Of a stretch of 64,000 nucleotides of DNA, positions 17,312 to 26,186 are shown in pieces (the stretch's first letter is position 1; each line of letters opens with the position of its first letter). This stretch comes from an uncultured Hyphomicrobiaceae bacterium (GTDB lineage: Bacteria > Pseudomonadota > Alphaproteobacteria > Rhizobiales > CAMYJA01). The position numbers and the translations under genes were made by a program. Where the stretch lies: contig CAMYJA010000007.1 in the NCBI GenBank assembly GCA_947258705.1, positions 12,074 to 76,073 of the forward strand, in the 5' to 3' direction. A model generated the notes under the pieces. It saw only the letters and a program-made list of their open reading frames with translations. It was not told where the DNA came from and did not search any database.

Positions 17312-17956
17312 TCACTCTTCGGCGTCGTCACGCCAGCCAATATCGACATGGGCTCCGTCGCAAAAGGGTTTGTTTTTTGACGCCCCGCAGCGGCACAGGA
17401 CATATTTCTTCTGACATGCCTGGGTGGCCCATTCGGCCCCCTCCAGATCGACATTGCGGACATGATAGGGCCCATGCCGTTCTACGAATATGACGCATTC
17501 ATCGTCGTGAATATGGCATGGGTCGCCGCCCTTTTCGCTATATGAAAGCGCGCCGGAGGGACAGGCCTCGATGACAGATTTGATTTCTTCGGCGGGTGCC
17601 CGGTCGGCCTCGATCCAGGGATCACGGGCGGGATCGAAAACCCCCTCCAGGTTTGATACGCAGCGCGCGGCGTGCGAACAAAGCACGCGGTTATAGTGAA
17701 CCGTGATGCTCTCCCCCTCATAGGTCAGCACGCGATCGCGATGGGAGATGTCTTCATGATCCGATGAGAAACCGGTGCCCATGTGGGTGCCGTCGCAGAA
17801 GGGTTTGTTTTTCGAGGCGCCGCAGCGGCAGAGCGCCATGGCGGGGCGGGCGCCCAGATCCTCGCCGTCCGGCCCGATCATCTTGCCAACGTTCTTTACG
17901 ACGAGCGGTCCGTTTTCCCGCTCCACGATATGCGGTTTTTCGTTTTCATCCGCCAT
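17312..17956 (-). CDS. iron-sulfur protein with two CDGSH domains flanking a divergent 4Fe-4S domain
   Basis: The 214-residue protein has three parts. Residues 43-58 form a CDGSH (mitoNEET-type) motif, with C43, C45, C54 and H58 as 2Fe-2S ligands. Residues about 80-150 match the Fer4_19 divergent mono-cluster domain, with VLCSHAARCV and EACPSGAL. Residues 188-203 repeat the CDGSH motif (C188, C190, C199, H203). The two CDGSH cores share LCRCGASKNKPFCDG exactly. The protein is soluble, with no signal peptide. Redox or cluster-transfer roles are known for the family; the specific role is unknown. GAGGAG precedes the ATG. Confidence 0.93.
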   Translation of the reverse strand: MADENEKPHIVERENGPLVVKNVGKMIGPDGEDLGARPAMALCRCGASKNKPFCDGTHMGTGFSSDHEDISHRDRVLTYEGESITVHYNRVLCSHAARCVSNLEGVFDPARDPWIEADRAPAEEIKSVIEACPSGALSYSEKGGDPCHIHDDECVIFVERHGPYHVRNVDLEGAEWATQACQKKYVLCRCGASKNKPFCDGAHVDIGWRDDAEE

Positions 17957-18055
17957 TCCCGTTCTCCTCGCAGTTTCATTCCGCGGCGTGTCAGCCGCTG
18001 CGTACTATACAGGTCCGTTTTGGGAATGGAAGATTTCAGAGGATCGTCTGAAGCA

Positions 18056-19309
18056 TTATTGAGAAAAGATGCCGAAGGGATTGAATTGGGCCTTAACGGG
18101 GTTTTTCTTAACCGGCAGCGGCATCTTTTTGAGCTCGCGGCGATAGGATTTGACTTTCGGTTTGGCCGTCGCAGCGTCCGTGGCGCCATCGACCGTGGCG
18201 CCCTTGCCGTCTTCGCCCTTGCCGGGACCGTCTATTTTGAGCTCCGCCGTGTCCCGGGTTTCAACATTTTCGCCTTCGCCGCTTACATCTGGCTTCGCAT
18301 CTTCGGGCGCCATCGCACCCTCTTCCGTCGTGTCGGCGCGTCCTTTGTCTTCCGTCTTGTCACCGGCGCGGTCCGCGGTGTCACCGGCGGAACCGTCATT
18401 GGACGCAGCATCCTCCTCCGCCAATTCCTGCCTGACGCGTCTTATGGGCAGGGGGACCGGGTTCTGGGTCAACATTTTGTAGCTGATCCATTTTTTCTGC
18501 TGAACCCTGGCGATGGCGCCGGGCAGCTTTCTGTGGTCGTTGGCAAGGGGCTTGAATTCCTGCCGGGCTTTCATGTGAACGATCTTGTAGCCCTTTTTCT
18601 GGAGCTCGGCCAGAATTGCCGGCAAGGCCCGCGCGGTCGAGGCTTTTATGTCGTGGAACAGCAGGATGCCACGACCCAGCTTGTCGAGTTTTCTCATGGT
18701 CTGGCGCGCCAGGCGCTTCGGATTGCGGGTATAGGAATCATTCGAGACGACATCCACCGAAAACATGCCGACACCGCGCTCGCGAAGATAGGCCATCAGC
18801 GGTTTTGAATCCGAGAGGCCCGGAAAGCGGAAGAACGGCGCTATTTTCTGTCCGAGCGTTTGTTCCAGCGTTAAAAATCCGCGCTCGATCTCATATTTGG
18901 CGCTGGCCAGAGGTCTCCGAGCAAGATTGAGGGGATGAGAATATGTATGGCCGGCTATGGTGTGCCCATCCGCGTAAACCTTTTTCAGCATGTCCGGATA
19001 GGCTTTTGCCATGCGCCCGACATAAAAGAAGGTGGCCAGGGTGCAATGCGCCCTCAAGGCCGCCAATATGGGTTTGGTGTAGCGCGGCAGCGGGCCATCA
19101 TCAAAGGTCAGGACAACTTCACGATCGGCGAGAAAATCATCCTCGCGATATTGCATTCTGCCAAATCGCTGGCCCAACGCGGTATCGAGCGCGATTACCC
19201 GGCTAACGCCGAGCACGTCCGGCTTACCCGCGCATGAGCGTGCCTCGGCACTGCTGACGACGGCCAAAAGACTTACACAAATGAATATGCATAGAAATAC
19301 GGCCCGCAT
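18056..19309 (-). CDS. secreted polysaccharide deacetylase with long acidic C-terminal extension
   Basis: The 417-residue protein has a signal peptide and a NodB-homology domain (about 60-260). The metal and catalytic motifs are visible: VVLTFDDGPLP, AGHTYSHPLNL, FFRFPGLSDS, SVDVVSND and ILLFHD. It would remove acetyl groups from peptidoglycan or another N-acetylated polysaccharide in the periplasm. The last 150 residues are low-complexity, rich in Asp/Glu/Lys/Thr, and end in a basic KKMPLPVKKNPVKAQF segment, perhaps a wall- or protein-binding tail. The ATG at 19309 with AAGGGC before it gives a proper signal peptide; the track start adds 24 residues. Confidence 0.9.
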   Translation of the reverse strand: MRAVFLCIFICVSLLAVVSSAEARSCAGKPDVLGVSRVIALDTALGQRFGRMQYREDDFLADREVVLTFDDGPLPRYTKPILAALRAHCTLATFFYVGRMAKAYPDMLKKVYADGHTIAGHTYSHPLNLARRPLASAKYEIERGFLTLEQTLGQKIAPFFRFPGLSDSKPLMAYLRERGVGMFSVDVVSNDSYTRNPKRLARQTMRKLDKLGRGILLFHDIKASTARALPAILAELQKKGYKIVHMKARQEFKPLANDHRKLPGAIARVQQKKWISYKMLTQNPVPLPIRRVRQELAEEDAASNDGSAGDTADRAGDKTEDKGRADTTEEGAMAPEDAKPDVSGEGENVETRDTAELKIDGPGKGEDGKGATVDGATDAATAKPKVKSYRRELKKMPLPVKKNPVKAQFNPFGIFSQ

Positions 19310-19543
19310 TGAGTGCCCTTGAAATGATTTACGCAATTTACTAAACCCAACATTATTCGGCGCGAAATGTAACACAAGCATTTAACGCCCAAAACTCTAA
19401 GATTTTCTCAAACCGTGTTTTTCGGGCCGCAATGCGGCACCTGTTTCGTTGATGCAATGGCGTTTATTCAGCCGCCATGATAAGGACGTAGCGATGACGC
19501 GTGCCTGTGGCCGGATGCTGGCGGAATTCGGGGATTCAAGCCG

Positions 19544-20911
19544 ATGGAAAAGGAATTTATTCGCGATGAAGAAGGCGCCCTGAAAAGGGATCTCCTTCAC
19601 GATGTCCGCGAACGCCTTGTCGCCGACAAGGCGACCGAACTCTCCGGGATTATCGAGGATCTGCACGAAGCGGACCTGGCCGACCTGATTGAAAACCTGA
19701 GCGTCGATGAACGCGCGCGCTTTATCGAAATCATAGGATCCGACCTCAAGCCCGCCCTTCTGAGCGAACTTGACGAGGCGGTGCGGGACGAAGTGGTGGA
19801 GGTCATCCCCAATGAACAATTGGCGGATGCGGTCCAGGAGCTTGAGTCGGATGATGCGGTCTACGTTCTCGAAAATCTCAAGGAACACGATAAGAGCGAT
19901 ATTCTTGGGCAGTTGCCTGAGGGCGATCGCGCAACGCTTGAGCGAAGCCTTGATTATCCGGAGGATTCCGCCGGCCGTCTGATGCAGGCGGACGTGATCG
20001 CGGTGCCGCCTTTCTGGTCGGTCGGACAGACCATCGACTATATGCGCGAAACCGAGGATCTTCCCGAGACTTTTTCCGAGCTTTACGTGGTGGCGCCGAA
20101 TTTCCACCTTCTCGGCATGGTGCCGCTATCAAAACTCTTGCGCAGCCCGAGGACGGTCCTGATCGAGGATATTCTGACGCGCGATCCGAAACTGTTTTCA
20201 GCACTTGAGGATCAGGAAGAGGTCGCCCGCCAATTCGAGCGATACCATCTGATTTCGGCGCCCGTGGTCGACGAGAATGAACGCCTGGTCGGCATCGTGA
20301 CCGTCGATGATATCGTCGATGTGATCCAGGAGGAAGTCGAGGAGGACATCCATGCACTGGGCGGCGTTCGCGACGAAGCGCTGAGCGACACCGTTATGCG
20401 CATAACCGGAAGCCGCTTCTCGTGGCTTCTCATAAATCTCGTAACCGCAGTGCTGGCTTCCATGGTCATCGCGCTCTTCGATGCGACGATCCAGGAAATG
20501 GTGGCCCTCGCCGTCTTGATGCCGATTGTGGCGTCGATGGGGGGCAATGCGGCTACCCAGACCATGACCGTTGCGGTGCGGGCGCTCGCGACGCGCGAAC
20601 TGGGTAAAATCAACGCAGCCCGGGTGATCACGCGTGAAACCCTTGTCGGGCTGCTGAACGGAATCCTGTTCGCGTTCGTTATGGGCGTCGTCGCCTATGT
20701 CTGGTTTGCCAATGCGCAACTCGGCCTCGTGATTGGGGCGGCGATGCTGTTCAACATGCTGGTGGCCGGCCTCACCGGCATTCTCATACCGATTTCTCTG
20801 GACCGCTATCATATCGACCCTGCGGTGGCATCGGGGGTCTTCGTAACGGCGGTTACCGATGTCGTCGGGTTTTTCGTATTTTTGGGACTGGCAGCGATTT
20901 GGCTCGTGTAA
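19544..20911 (+). CDS. mgtE: magnesium transporter MgtE
   Basis: The 455-residue protein has all three MgtE parts. There is an N-terminal acidic helical domain with LHEADLADLIENL, a CBS pair (about 140-265) with AGRLMQADVIAVP and VDENERLVGIVTVDDIVDV, and a five-helix membrane domain with the channel signature MPIVASMGGNAATQT. MgtE is a magnesium-gated, Mg2+-selective channel of the inner membrane. I looked for an M-box or ykoK-type leader upstream and saw none in the 160 bp available. GGGGA lies ten bases before the ATG. Confidence 0.96.
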   Translation: MEKEFIRDEEGALKRDLLHDVRERLVADKATELSGIIEDLHEADLADLIENLSVDERARFIEIIGSDLKPALLSELDEAVRDEVVEVIPNEQLADAVQELESDDAVYVLENLKEHDKSDILGQLPEGDRATLERSLDYPEDSAGRLMQADVIAVPPFWSVGQTIDYMRETEDLPETFSELYVVAPNFHLLGMVPLSKLLRSPRTVLIEDILTRDPKLFSALEDQEEVARQFERYHLISAPVVDENERLVGIVTVDDIVDVIQEEVEEDIHALGGVRDEALSDTVMRITGSRFSWLLINLVTAVLASMVIALFDATIQEMVALAVLMPIVASMGGNAATQTMTVAVRALATRELGKINAARVITRETLVGLLNGILFAFVMGVVAYVWFANAQLGLVIGAAMLFNMLVAGLTGILIPISLDRYHIDPAVASGVFVTAVTDVVGFFVFLGLAAIWLV

Positions 20912-21177
20912 CCGGTTGAGCCGAAATAATTTTCCCGATTCGGGATGATTTGTTTTTGGCATTCTTCGTACTCAAATCCATAAAAAAATTGAAAATTATG
21001 CTTGCACATTGCGAGCAATCAGGTCAGATATCAGACTCGACGTTGCAATTTATTCCTGAGTATCTCCTCGTCGCCTGCGCGCTTGGTCGATCTACCCCGA
21101 AAATTTGCGACACGACCCGTTCCCGTGACATGGCGCAAAGCCAGGTACGACTGAAGAAGAACTGAAAGGACAAGACG
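20912..21177. other. long leader region of the cold-shock gene
   Basis: About 265 bp between mgtE and cspA without a convincing gene. Cold-shock genes often have long, structured 5' leaders that control translation, and this space allows one. I could not identify a defined cold box. Confidence 0.35.
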
Positions 21178-21387
21178 ATGAGCACTGGTTCAGTGAAATG
21201 GTTCAACCCAACAAAAGGCTATGGATTTATTGAGCCCGAAGACGGCACGAAAGATGTGTTCGTCCATATTTCGGCCGTTCAGAATGCCGGCCTCACAGGC
21301 CTTCGTGAAGGTCAGAAAGTTGAGTATGAACTCGTTCAAGGCCAAAACGGCAAGTCATCCGCCGAAAATCTGGTAGCGCTCGACTAG
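21178..21387 (+). CDS. cspA: cold-shock protein (CspA family)
   Basis: The 69-residue protein is a single cold-shock domain with RNP1 (KGYGFIEP) and RNP2 (VFVHISAV), starting GSVKWFNPT. It binds single-stranded RNA and DNA and acts as an RNA chaperone at low temperature or on entry to slow growth. AAAGGAC is well placed before the ATG. A strong terminator follows about 60 bp after the stop, so it is a single-gene transcript. Confidence 0.96.
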   Translation: MSTGSVKWFNPTKGYGFIEPEDGTKDVFVHISAVQNAGLTGLREGQKVEYELVQGQNGKSSAENLVALD

Positions 21388-21445
21388 TCGAGCGGGAAAG
21401 CCGGTTCGGGAGCCATAGGTTCCTGACGGCCTCCAGCAAAATTTG

Positions 21446-21502
21446 ATCCTCTTCCCTCTCAATATACCGGTTTCGGTTGTTTTGAGGGGAGAGGATTTTT
21501 TT
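21446..21502 (+). terminator. Rho-independent terminator of cspA
   Basis: ATCCTCTTCCCTCTCAA pairs, with small mismatches, with TTGAGGGGAGAGGAT. The loop is about 20 bases and a run of seven T residues follows. Confidence 0.85.
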
Positions 21503-21528
21503 ATGGGCCTGTCTAAAACCGAGAACCG

Positions 21529-21598
21529 TTACTTGTGACCCGTCACTTGTGACCCGTCACTAGTGACCCGTCACTTCTGACTTAGTCACTTGCGCCCC
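21529..21598. repeat. five-copy 14-bp tandem repeat
   Basis: Imperfect units of the form CGTCACTTGTGACC follow each other between the cspA terminator and the gatB stop. The third copy contains TCACTAGTGA, a perfect palindrome, and the last copies decay. A related sequence occurs at 25013-25037. Confidence 0.7.
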
Positions 21599-21615
21599 GG
21601 TCGCTGGACCTGGTG

Positions 21616-23094
21616 TCACTCGCCCAGGTCGAGCTTTTCGCGCAGCAGCGCATTCACCATGCCGGGATTGGCCTTGCCCTTGGTTTTCTGCATGACCTGG
21701 CCGACAAACCAGCCGATGGCCTTCGGCTTGTCCCGGACTTCTTCGACCTGTTTCGGATTGGCCTTGATGATCTCGTCGATAATGGCCTCGATCTCGCCCG
21801 AGTCCGAGACCTGCATCAAGCCGCGGGCCTTGACGATTTCCGCCGGGTCGCCCCCCTCCTCCATGATGATTTCAAGCACGTCCTTGGCGATTTTTCCCGA
21901 AATCGTACCGTTGGAAATGAGGTCGATTATGCCGCCGAGCTGATCTGCCGTCACCCCGGCCTCCGCTATGGCGACGCCTTTCGCATTGGCATGGGCGGAA
22001 AGGTCGCCCATCACCCAGTTGACCGCCAGCTTGGCATCGCGTCCATTGGCGACTTTTTCGAAAAAATCGGCATTGGCGCGGCTGGCCACAAGAATATTGG
22101 CGTCATAGGCCGACAGGCCGTATTCGCTCATGAGGCGGTCTTTCTTCTGGTCGGGAAGCTCTGGCAGGTGTTTGGCGAGCTCCTCGATATATTCATCGTC
22201 GATTTCGAGCGGCAGAAGATCGGGGCATGGAAAATAGCGGTAGTCATGGGCTTCTTCCTTTGAGCGCATGGCGCGCGTCTTGCCGGTTTTGGGATCGAAC
22301 AGCCGCGTTTCCTGATGAATTTCGCCGCCATCCTCGAGAATGTCGACCTGGCGCACGGCCTCATGTTCGATCGTCTGGCCGATAAAGCGGATGGAGTTGA
22401 CGTTCTTCGTCTCTGTGCGGATGCCCAGCGCCTCGCCCGGCCGTCTTACCGATACGTTGACGTCGGCCCGCATGGATCCCTCTTCCATATTGCCGTCGCA
22501 GGTACCCAGATAGCGCAGGATGGTGCGCAGCTTGGTGACATAGGCGCGGGCCTGCTCGGCGGAGCGCATGTCGGGTTTGGAGACGATTTCCATGAGCGCC
22601 ACGCCGGAGCGGTTCAGGTCGACGAAGGAAAAATCGGGGTGCTGATCGTGCAGGCTTTTTCCCGCATCCTGCTCGAGATGCAGCCGTTCGATGCCGATGG
22701 TTATGGTCGATCCGTCCTTCATGTCGAGCAGAACCTCGCCCTCGCCGACGATGGGCTTGTCGAACTGGGAGATCTGGTAGCCCTGGGGCAGATCGGGATA
22801 GAAGTAGTTTTTGCGGGCGAAGACGGAAACATGGTTGATTTCGGCCTTGAGGCCGAGCCCGGTGCGGACGGCCTGTGCGACGCATTCCTCGTTGATCACC
22901 GGCAGCATACCCGGCATGGCCGCATCCACCAGAGAGACGTGAGCGTTCGGCTCGCCGCCGAATTCGGTCGACGCGCCCGAGAAAAGTTTCGACTTCGATG
23001 TGACCTGGGCATGAACCTCGAGGCCGATGACCACTTCCCAGTCGCCGGTGGCGCCCTCAATGAGATTCTTGTTGTCAACCACTGCCGTTCCCAT
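21616..23094 (-). CDS. gatB: Asp-tRNA(Asn)/Glu-tRNA(Gln) amidotransferase subunit B
   Basis: The 492-residue protein starts its core with [13 protein letters not shown] and has the GatB kinase-like signatures [17 protein letters not shown] and [15 protein letters not shown], with a C-terminal YqeY-like helical domain. GatB binds the mischarged tRNA and activates it with ATP, so that GatA-derived ammonia makes Asn-tRNA or Gln-tRNA. The other subunits, gatC and gatA, lie 6 kb away on the same strand instead of in one operon. GGAGC precedes the ATG. Confidence 0.97.
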   Translation of the reverse strand: MGTAVVDNKNLIEGATGDWEVVIGLEVHAQVTSKSKLFSGASTEFGGEPNAHVSLVDAAMPGMLPVINEECVAQAVRTGLGLKAEINHVSVFARKNYFYPDLPQGYQISQFDKPIVGEGEVLLDMKDGSTITIGIERLHLEQDAGKSLHDQHPDFSFVDLNRSGVALMEIVSKPDMRSAEQARAYVTKLRTILRYLGTCDGNMEEGSMRADVNVSVRRPGEALGIRTETKNVNSIRFIGQTIEHEAVRQVDILEDGGEIHQETRLFDPKTGKTRAMRSKEEAHDYRYFPCPDLLPLEIDDEYIEELAKHLPELPDQKKDRLMSEYGLSAYDANILVASRANADFFEKVANGRDAKLAVNWVMGDLSAHANAKGVAIAEAGVTADQLGGIIDLISNGTISGKIAKDVLEIIMEEGGDPAEIVKARGLMQVSDSGEIEAIIDEIIKANPKQVEEVRDKPKAIGWFVGQVMQKTKGKANPGMVNALLREKLDLGE

Positions 23095-23258
23095 GGTTCA
23101 AGCTCCGGTGTGAATTTTGTTGGAAATTTGATACTGGTTAACCCACCAGGGCCGCGCCCGCAAGTTTCAAAATAGTGAATCAATTATCGAATAAAATCAC
23201 AGCCGAAGTGTTAGCAAAATGTCTGTCGCTCCGTTCACTAATCGATTTGGGAACTTTT

Positions 23259-24416
23259 ATGCACGCAAGCCTTTTTCCACTCCTTCTCATTGCCATTTTC
23301 ATGTCGAATGCCGCGCCCGGGACAGCCCTGGCCGACGATCAGAGCGACTGCGCAAGCGCCGAACCGAAGATGAGCATCAAGAGCTGCACCCGCATCATCG
23401 AGCGTGATCAAGTGTCGGGACATTTGTCAGGCCCGGAGCTATCGAAGGCTCACAATAAACGAGGTCGAGCCTATGAAAAACTGGGCGCCAGGAGAAAGGC
23501 CTTGGCCGATTATAAGAGGGCGGTTTCCCTCGATCAAAAGAATGTCCAGGCCTTGAGCGATCTGGGTAATCACTGGCGCAGCCGCGGAAAGCTCGAAAAG
23601 GCGCTGATGAATATCAACAGGGCGCTTGCACTCGAACCGAATTTCGCGGAGGCCTATTTGAACCGCGGCAAGCTACACTCGAGAAAAGGCGCGTATGACA
23701 AAGCCTTCGCAGATTTTGATAAGGCCCTCACGCTCGATCCGAAAATGTCTGAGGCGTTTTCTCATCGCGGGATGGCCTTTTACAATAAACGTCAATTTGA
23801 CAATGCTCTGGCCGACTTTAGCGCTGCGCTTGCGATAAATCCGAACGCAGCCGCCGTCTATAAGCACCGAGCTCTCATCTATCTGAAATTGGGAAAAAAC
23901 CGCAAAGCCATCAGGGATTTTGATAAATCCATCGCATTGGATCCGTTGAAATATTTAGTTCATCTCTTTCGCGGCGAGACATATTTGAAAATTGGCGAGT
24001 TTGACAAGGCCATCATCGATTTCACCTCCACGTTGGCGCTCAGTATCAATTCCGCTGCGGATGGTGCGGCCTATGGCCTTCGCGGCAGAGCCTACCGCAA
24101 AAAGGGCTTGTTGCTGCAGGCTGCCATCGATCTGGAAAGGGCGCTTGGTAAGGCAAGGACATATACCGACGAAGACTACATCCTTGCCGCCCAGGCGTGG
24201 AAGGACGCAGGAAAACCCCAACGCGGATTGCGTCACGCTAAAACCGCCACCAGTCTTTATCCCAAATCCGCCAAGGCCTGGGAAACTCTGGGGTCCCTTC
24301 AGGAAGCCCTGGGGAAGACGGACGAAGCCATCAAAGCCTACCGAAAGGCCTTGGCGCTCGACCCCAAACATGAGGCAGGCCGGGATCACCTGAAACGCCT
24401 CGATGCGCTGCCGTGA
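23259..24416 (+). CDS. secreted tetratricopeptide-repeat protein
   Basis: The 385-residue protein has a signal peptide (MHASLFPLLLIAIF to about residue 24) and at least eight TPR units from about residue 65 onward, typified by AEAYLNRGKLHSRKGAYDKA and AIRDFDKSIALDP. It would be a periplasmic or membrane-surface scaffold. The partner is unknown. I chose the ATG at 23259, because the track start at 23175 adds residues before the signal peptide. It starts divergently from gatB. Confidence 0.86.
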   Translation: MHASLFPLLLIAIFMSNAAPGTALADDQSDCASAEPKMSIKSCTRIIERDQVSGHLSGPELSKAHNKRGRAYEKLGARRKALADYKRAVSLDQKNVQALSDLGNHWRSRGKLEKALMNINRALALEPNFAEAYLNRGKLHSRKGAYDKAFADFDKALTLDPKMSEAFSHRGMAFYNKRQFDNALADFSAALAINPNAAAVYKHRALIYLKLGKNRKAIRDFDKSIALDPLKYLVHLFRGETYLKIGEFDKAIIDFTSTLALSINSAADGAAYGLRGRAYRKKGLLLQAAIDLERALGKARTYTDEDYILAAQAWKDAGKPQRGLRHAKTATSLYPKSAKAWETLGSLQEALGKTDEAIKAYRKALALDPKHEAGRDHLKRLDALP

Positions 24417-24510
24417 GCGGCTGAACGTCAGATGAATGTCCGGTTCAGCTTGCGCTCAAATCCGATCTTTATGATGCAGTTACCATTCATTGGATTTGAG
24501 GAGAAATGTC

Positions 24511-24855
24511 ATGAACAAATTATTGCTCGGCGCCACGGCGGCTTTGTTCCTTTTTCTCAATGCAGGTGCGGCCCAGGCCCATAGAGGTCCGGGCTTCGAT
24601 TGCTCGACCGCCCGGAACGCCACCGAAATTTCCATTTGCGAAAGCAGACGGCTCAGCCGTCTCGACCGCCGGCTCACCTATTGGTATGGCCGCGCCAAGG
24701 AGCGGGCACGTTATTTCGATCAGACGAGATGGCTGCGCCAGGAGCAACGCGCCTGGCTGCGCGCACGCAACGCCTGCGGCTGGCGACGTTTCTGCATCGC
24801 GCGAAAGTACCGTCAGCGCATTCGCGTTCTGCGTAATTATTATGAGCATGTCTAG
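24511..24855 (+). CDS. LprI-like (DUF1311) secreted protein
   Basis: The 114-residue protein has a signal peptide ending AAQA-H and then the cysteine pattern of the lysozyme-inhibitor LprI family: FDCSTARNATEISICES, LDRRLTYWYG, and WLRARNACGWRRFC with a following Tyr/Arg-rich helix. Some members inhibit lysozyme; others are of unknown role. The ATG at 24511 is preceded by GAGGAGA at seven bases, clearly better than the track start at 24490. The mature protein is very basic (many Arg). Confidence 0.82.
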   Translation: MNKLLLGATAALFLFLNAGAAQAHRGPGFDCSTARNATEISICESRRLSRLDRRLTYWYGRAKERARYFDQTRWLRQEQRAWLRARNACGWRRFCIARKYRQRIRVLRNYYEHV

Positions 24856-24908
24856 CGTCCAATAGCACCCAGGTTACCCGCAACCTGTCTCCATCAGTCG
24901 CGGGCTGC

Positions 24909-24957
24909 AGCCGGCCGGTTGGGATATAATATTTAAATATATATTTCAGCCGGCCGG
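24909..24957. repeat. A+T-rich palindrome between two AGCCGGCCGG copies
   Basis: Two copies of AGCCGGCCGG (24909-24918 and 24948-24957) flank a 29-bp stretch that is almost all A and T and includes the palindrome ATATTTAAATAT. A hairpin (CGCAACGA/TCGTTGCG, 24968-24988) follows. The origin is unknown. Confidence 0.55.
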
Positions 24958-25012
24958 ATCTTTGTCGCGCAACGACTGTTTCGTTGCGAGACCGAAGCCG
25001 GGCGATCAATCG

Positions 25013-25037
25013 CTTGTGACAAGTGACTTGTCACAAG
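25013..25037. repeat. inverted repeat CTTGTGACAAG - TGA - CTTGTCACAAG
   Basis: Perfect 11-bp arms separated by three bases, just past the stop codon of the minus-strand gene ending at 25048. It is not followed by a T run, so an intrinsic terminator is unlikely. It shares the CACTTGTGAC theme with the tandem repeat at 21529. Confidence 0.65.
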
Positions 25038-25047
25038 TCACTCGAGA

Positions 25048-26019
25048 CTAGTCGTCGCTCTTGAGACTGAGAAGCTTGACCGCACCCGAGGAGACGGCTC
25101 CGGTGATGACGCAGGGCACGGCGATTTCGGGGTGACCGAGGACGCCCGCGGCCACACACCCCACCGAAAGAAGCGTGGAACCAACGGTATTTGCGAAGGC
25201 CCATTTCGACCGTTGAAACGGTGTTTTCGCCTTTGCGGTCGAGATGACCTTGACGGCCTCCTTGCGCAGTTTATCGGCTTCGAAATTTTCGGCCGCAGCC
25301 ACGACCTCCTTTAAGGGCTTGCGCAGTTTTTTCGGGTGATGATCGACTTCAGCACGGTAGATGCGGAGCAGTCCGCGGTCGCGTTCGGCATTTGCCGCCA
25401 GCGTCCATTTGGCCATGTGCCCCGCGGTTATTTTTTCGAGGTCGGTTTCATCGCGCGTCCATGGCAGCGCCTGCATGATGCGCAGGACCGGCTCGGAATA
25501 GCCGGTGGCGACATAATATCCCCACAGGGTGTCGATGATGGTTGGGTCGCTGTCGAGGGCGACTTCGAGCAGCGTCTTTTTCTCGTCTTTCAGATATTGG
25601 CCGATCAGCGCCTTGCGGGCGGGCATGCGCTCGCTCATCTCTGTCAGGAGCGCATGCCATTCGGGCAGTCCGGAATAGGCGATGGCCTTGATGATAACCG
25701 CCTGTTCCTTGGGCGGCATGGGGAACATTTCTTTGATCAGCTTTTTCGATTGCACCTGATTGAAACCGATGACACCGGCGATGAAACCGACATAGGTGCC
25801 GGCTTTCTCCTGATTTTCAAGGAGGCCGAAATCTCGCATGGCATGAACCGCACCGGGCATCAGCTCCGGTTCGGGATTATCGCGGTAATCGTTAATCCAT
25901 CTCTGCAAATGGCGCTGGCTTTTAAAGCCGTGATCCCGCGCGTCCCCTGTGGACGCGATTGCCGATAGCGAGTAACCGGCAAAAATGAGTGCAAGCGTTG
26001 CGCAAATTGTCTTGATCAT
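25048..26019 (-). CDS. secreted protein of unknown function
   Basis: The 323-residue protein has a signal peptide (MIKTICATLALIFAGYSLSAIAS) and a long helical body with HEAT-like alternation, for example RHLQRWINDYRDNPEPELMPGAV and HALLTEMSERMPARKALIG. Near the C terminus is a hydrophobic, glycine-rich stretch (about 275-315) that may be a membrane hairpin. I do not recognise a named family. I chose the ATG at 26019 with GAGGAC before it. It is likely exported to the periplasm. Confidence 0.72.
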   Translation of the reverse strand: MIKTICATLALIFAGYSLSAIASTGDARDHGFKSQRHLQRWINDYRDNPEPELMPGAVHAMRDFGLLENQEKAGTYVGFIAGVIGFNQVQSKKLIKEMFPMPPKEQAVIIKAIAYSGLPEWHALLTEMSERMPARKALIGQYLKDEKKTLLEVALDSDPTIIDTLWGYYVATGYSEPVLRIMQALPWTRDETDLEKITAGHMAKWTLAANAERDRGLLRIYRAEVDHHPKKLRKPLKEVVAAAENFEADKLRKEAVKVISTAKAKTPFQRSKWAFANTVGSTLLSVGCVAAGVLGHPEIAVPCVITGAVSSGAVKLLSLKSDD

Positions 26020-26186
26020 TTTGTCCTCGGCGTTTCCCCAGCTGGCATATCCCAATAGACAAAAACCGCCGCTCCCGATGATCCGATCGAAAGCGCGCCT
26101 TTTTGTCTTCGCCCATTTCGACATGGGCTTGCGTCAATTTCATGGCGAAGTGCAGGGTCGGTGGGGCTGGGTGTTCTAAAGCGGCG

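Noticed and set aside
17783-18808. 341-residue plus-strand ORF
   Set aside because: It runs antisense across the CDGSH and deacetylase genes and matches no family.
19382-19543. Magnesium riboswitch upstream of mgtE
   Set aside because: The gap is short and I see only a small GCCGC/GCGGC hairpin, not an M-box or ykoK fold.
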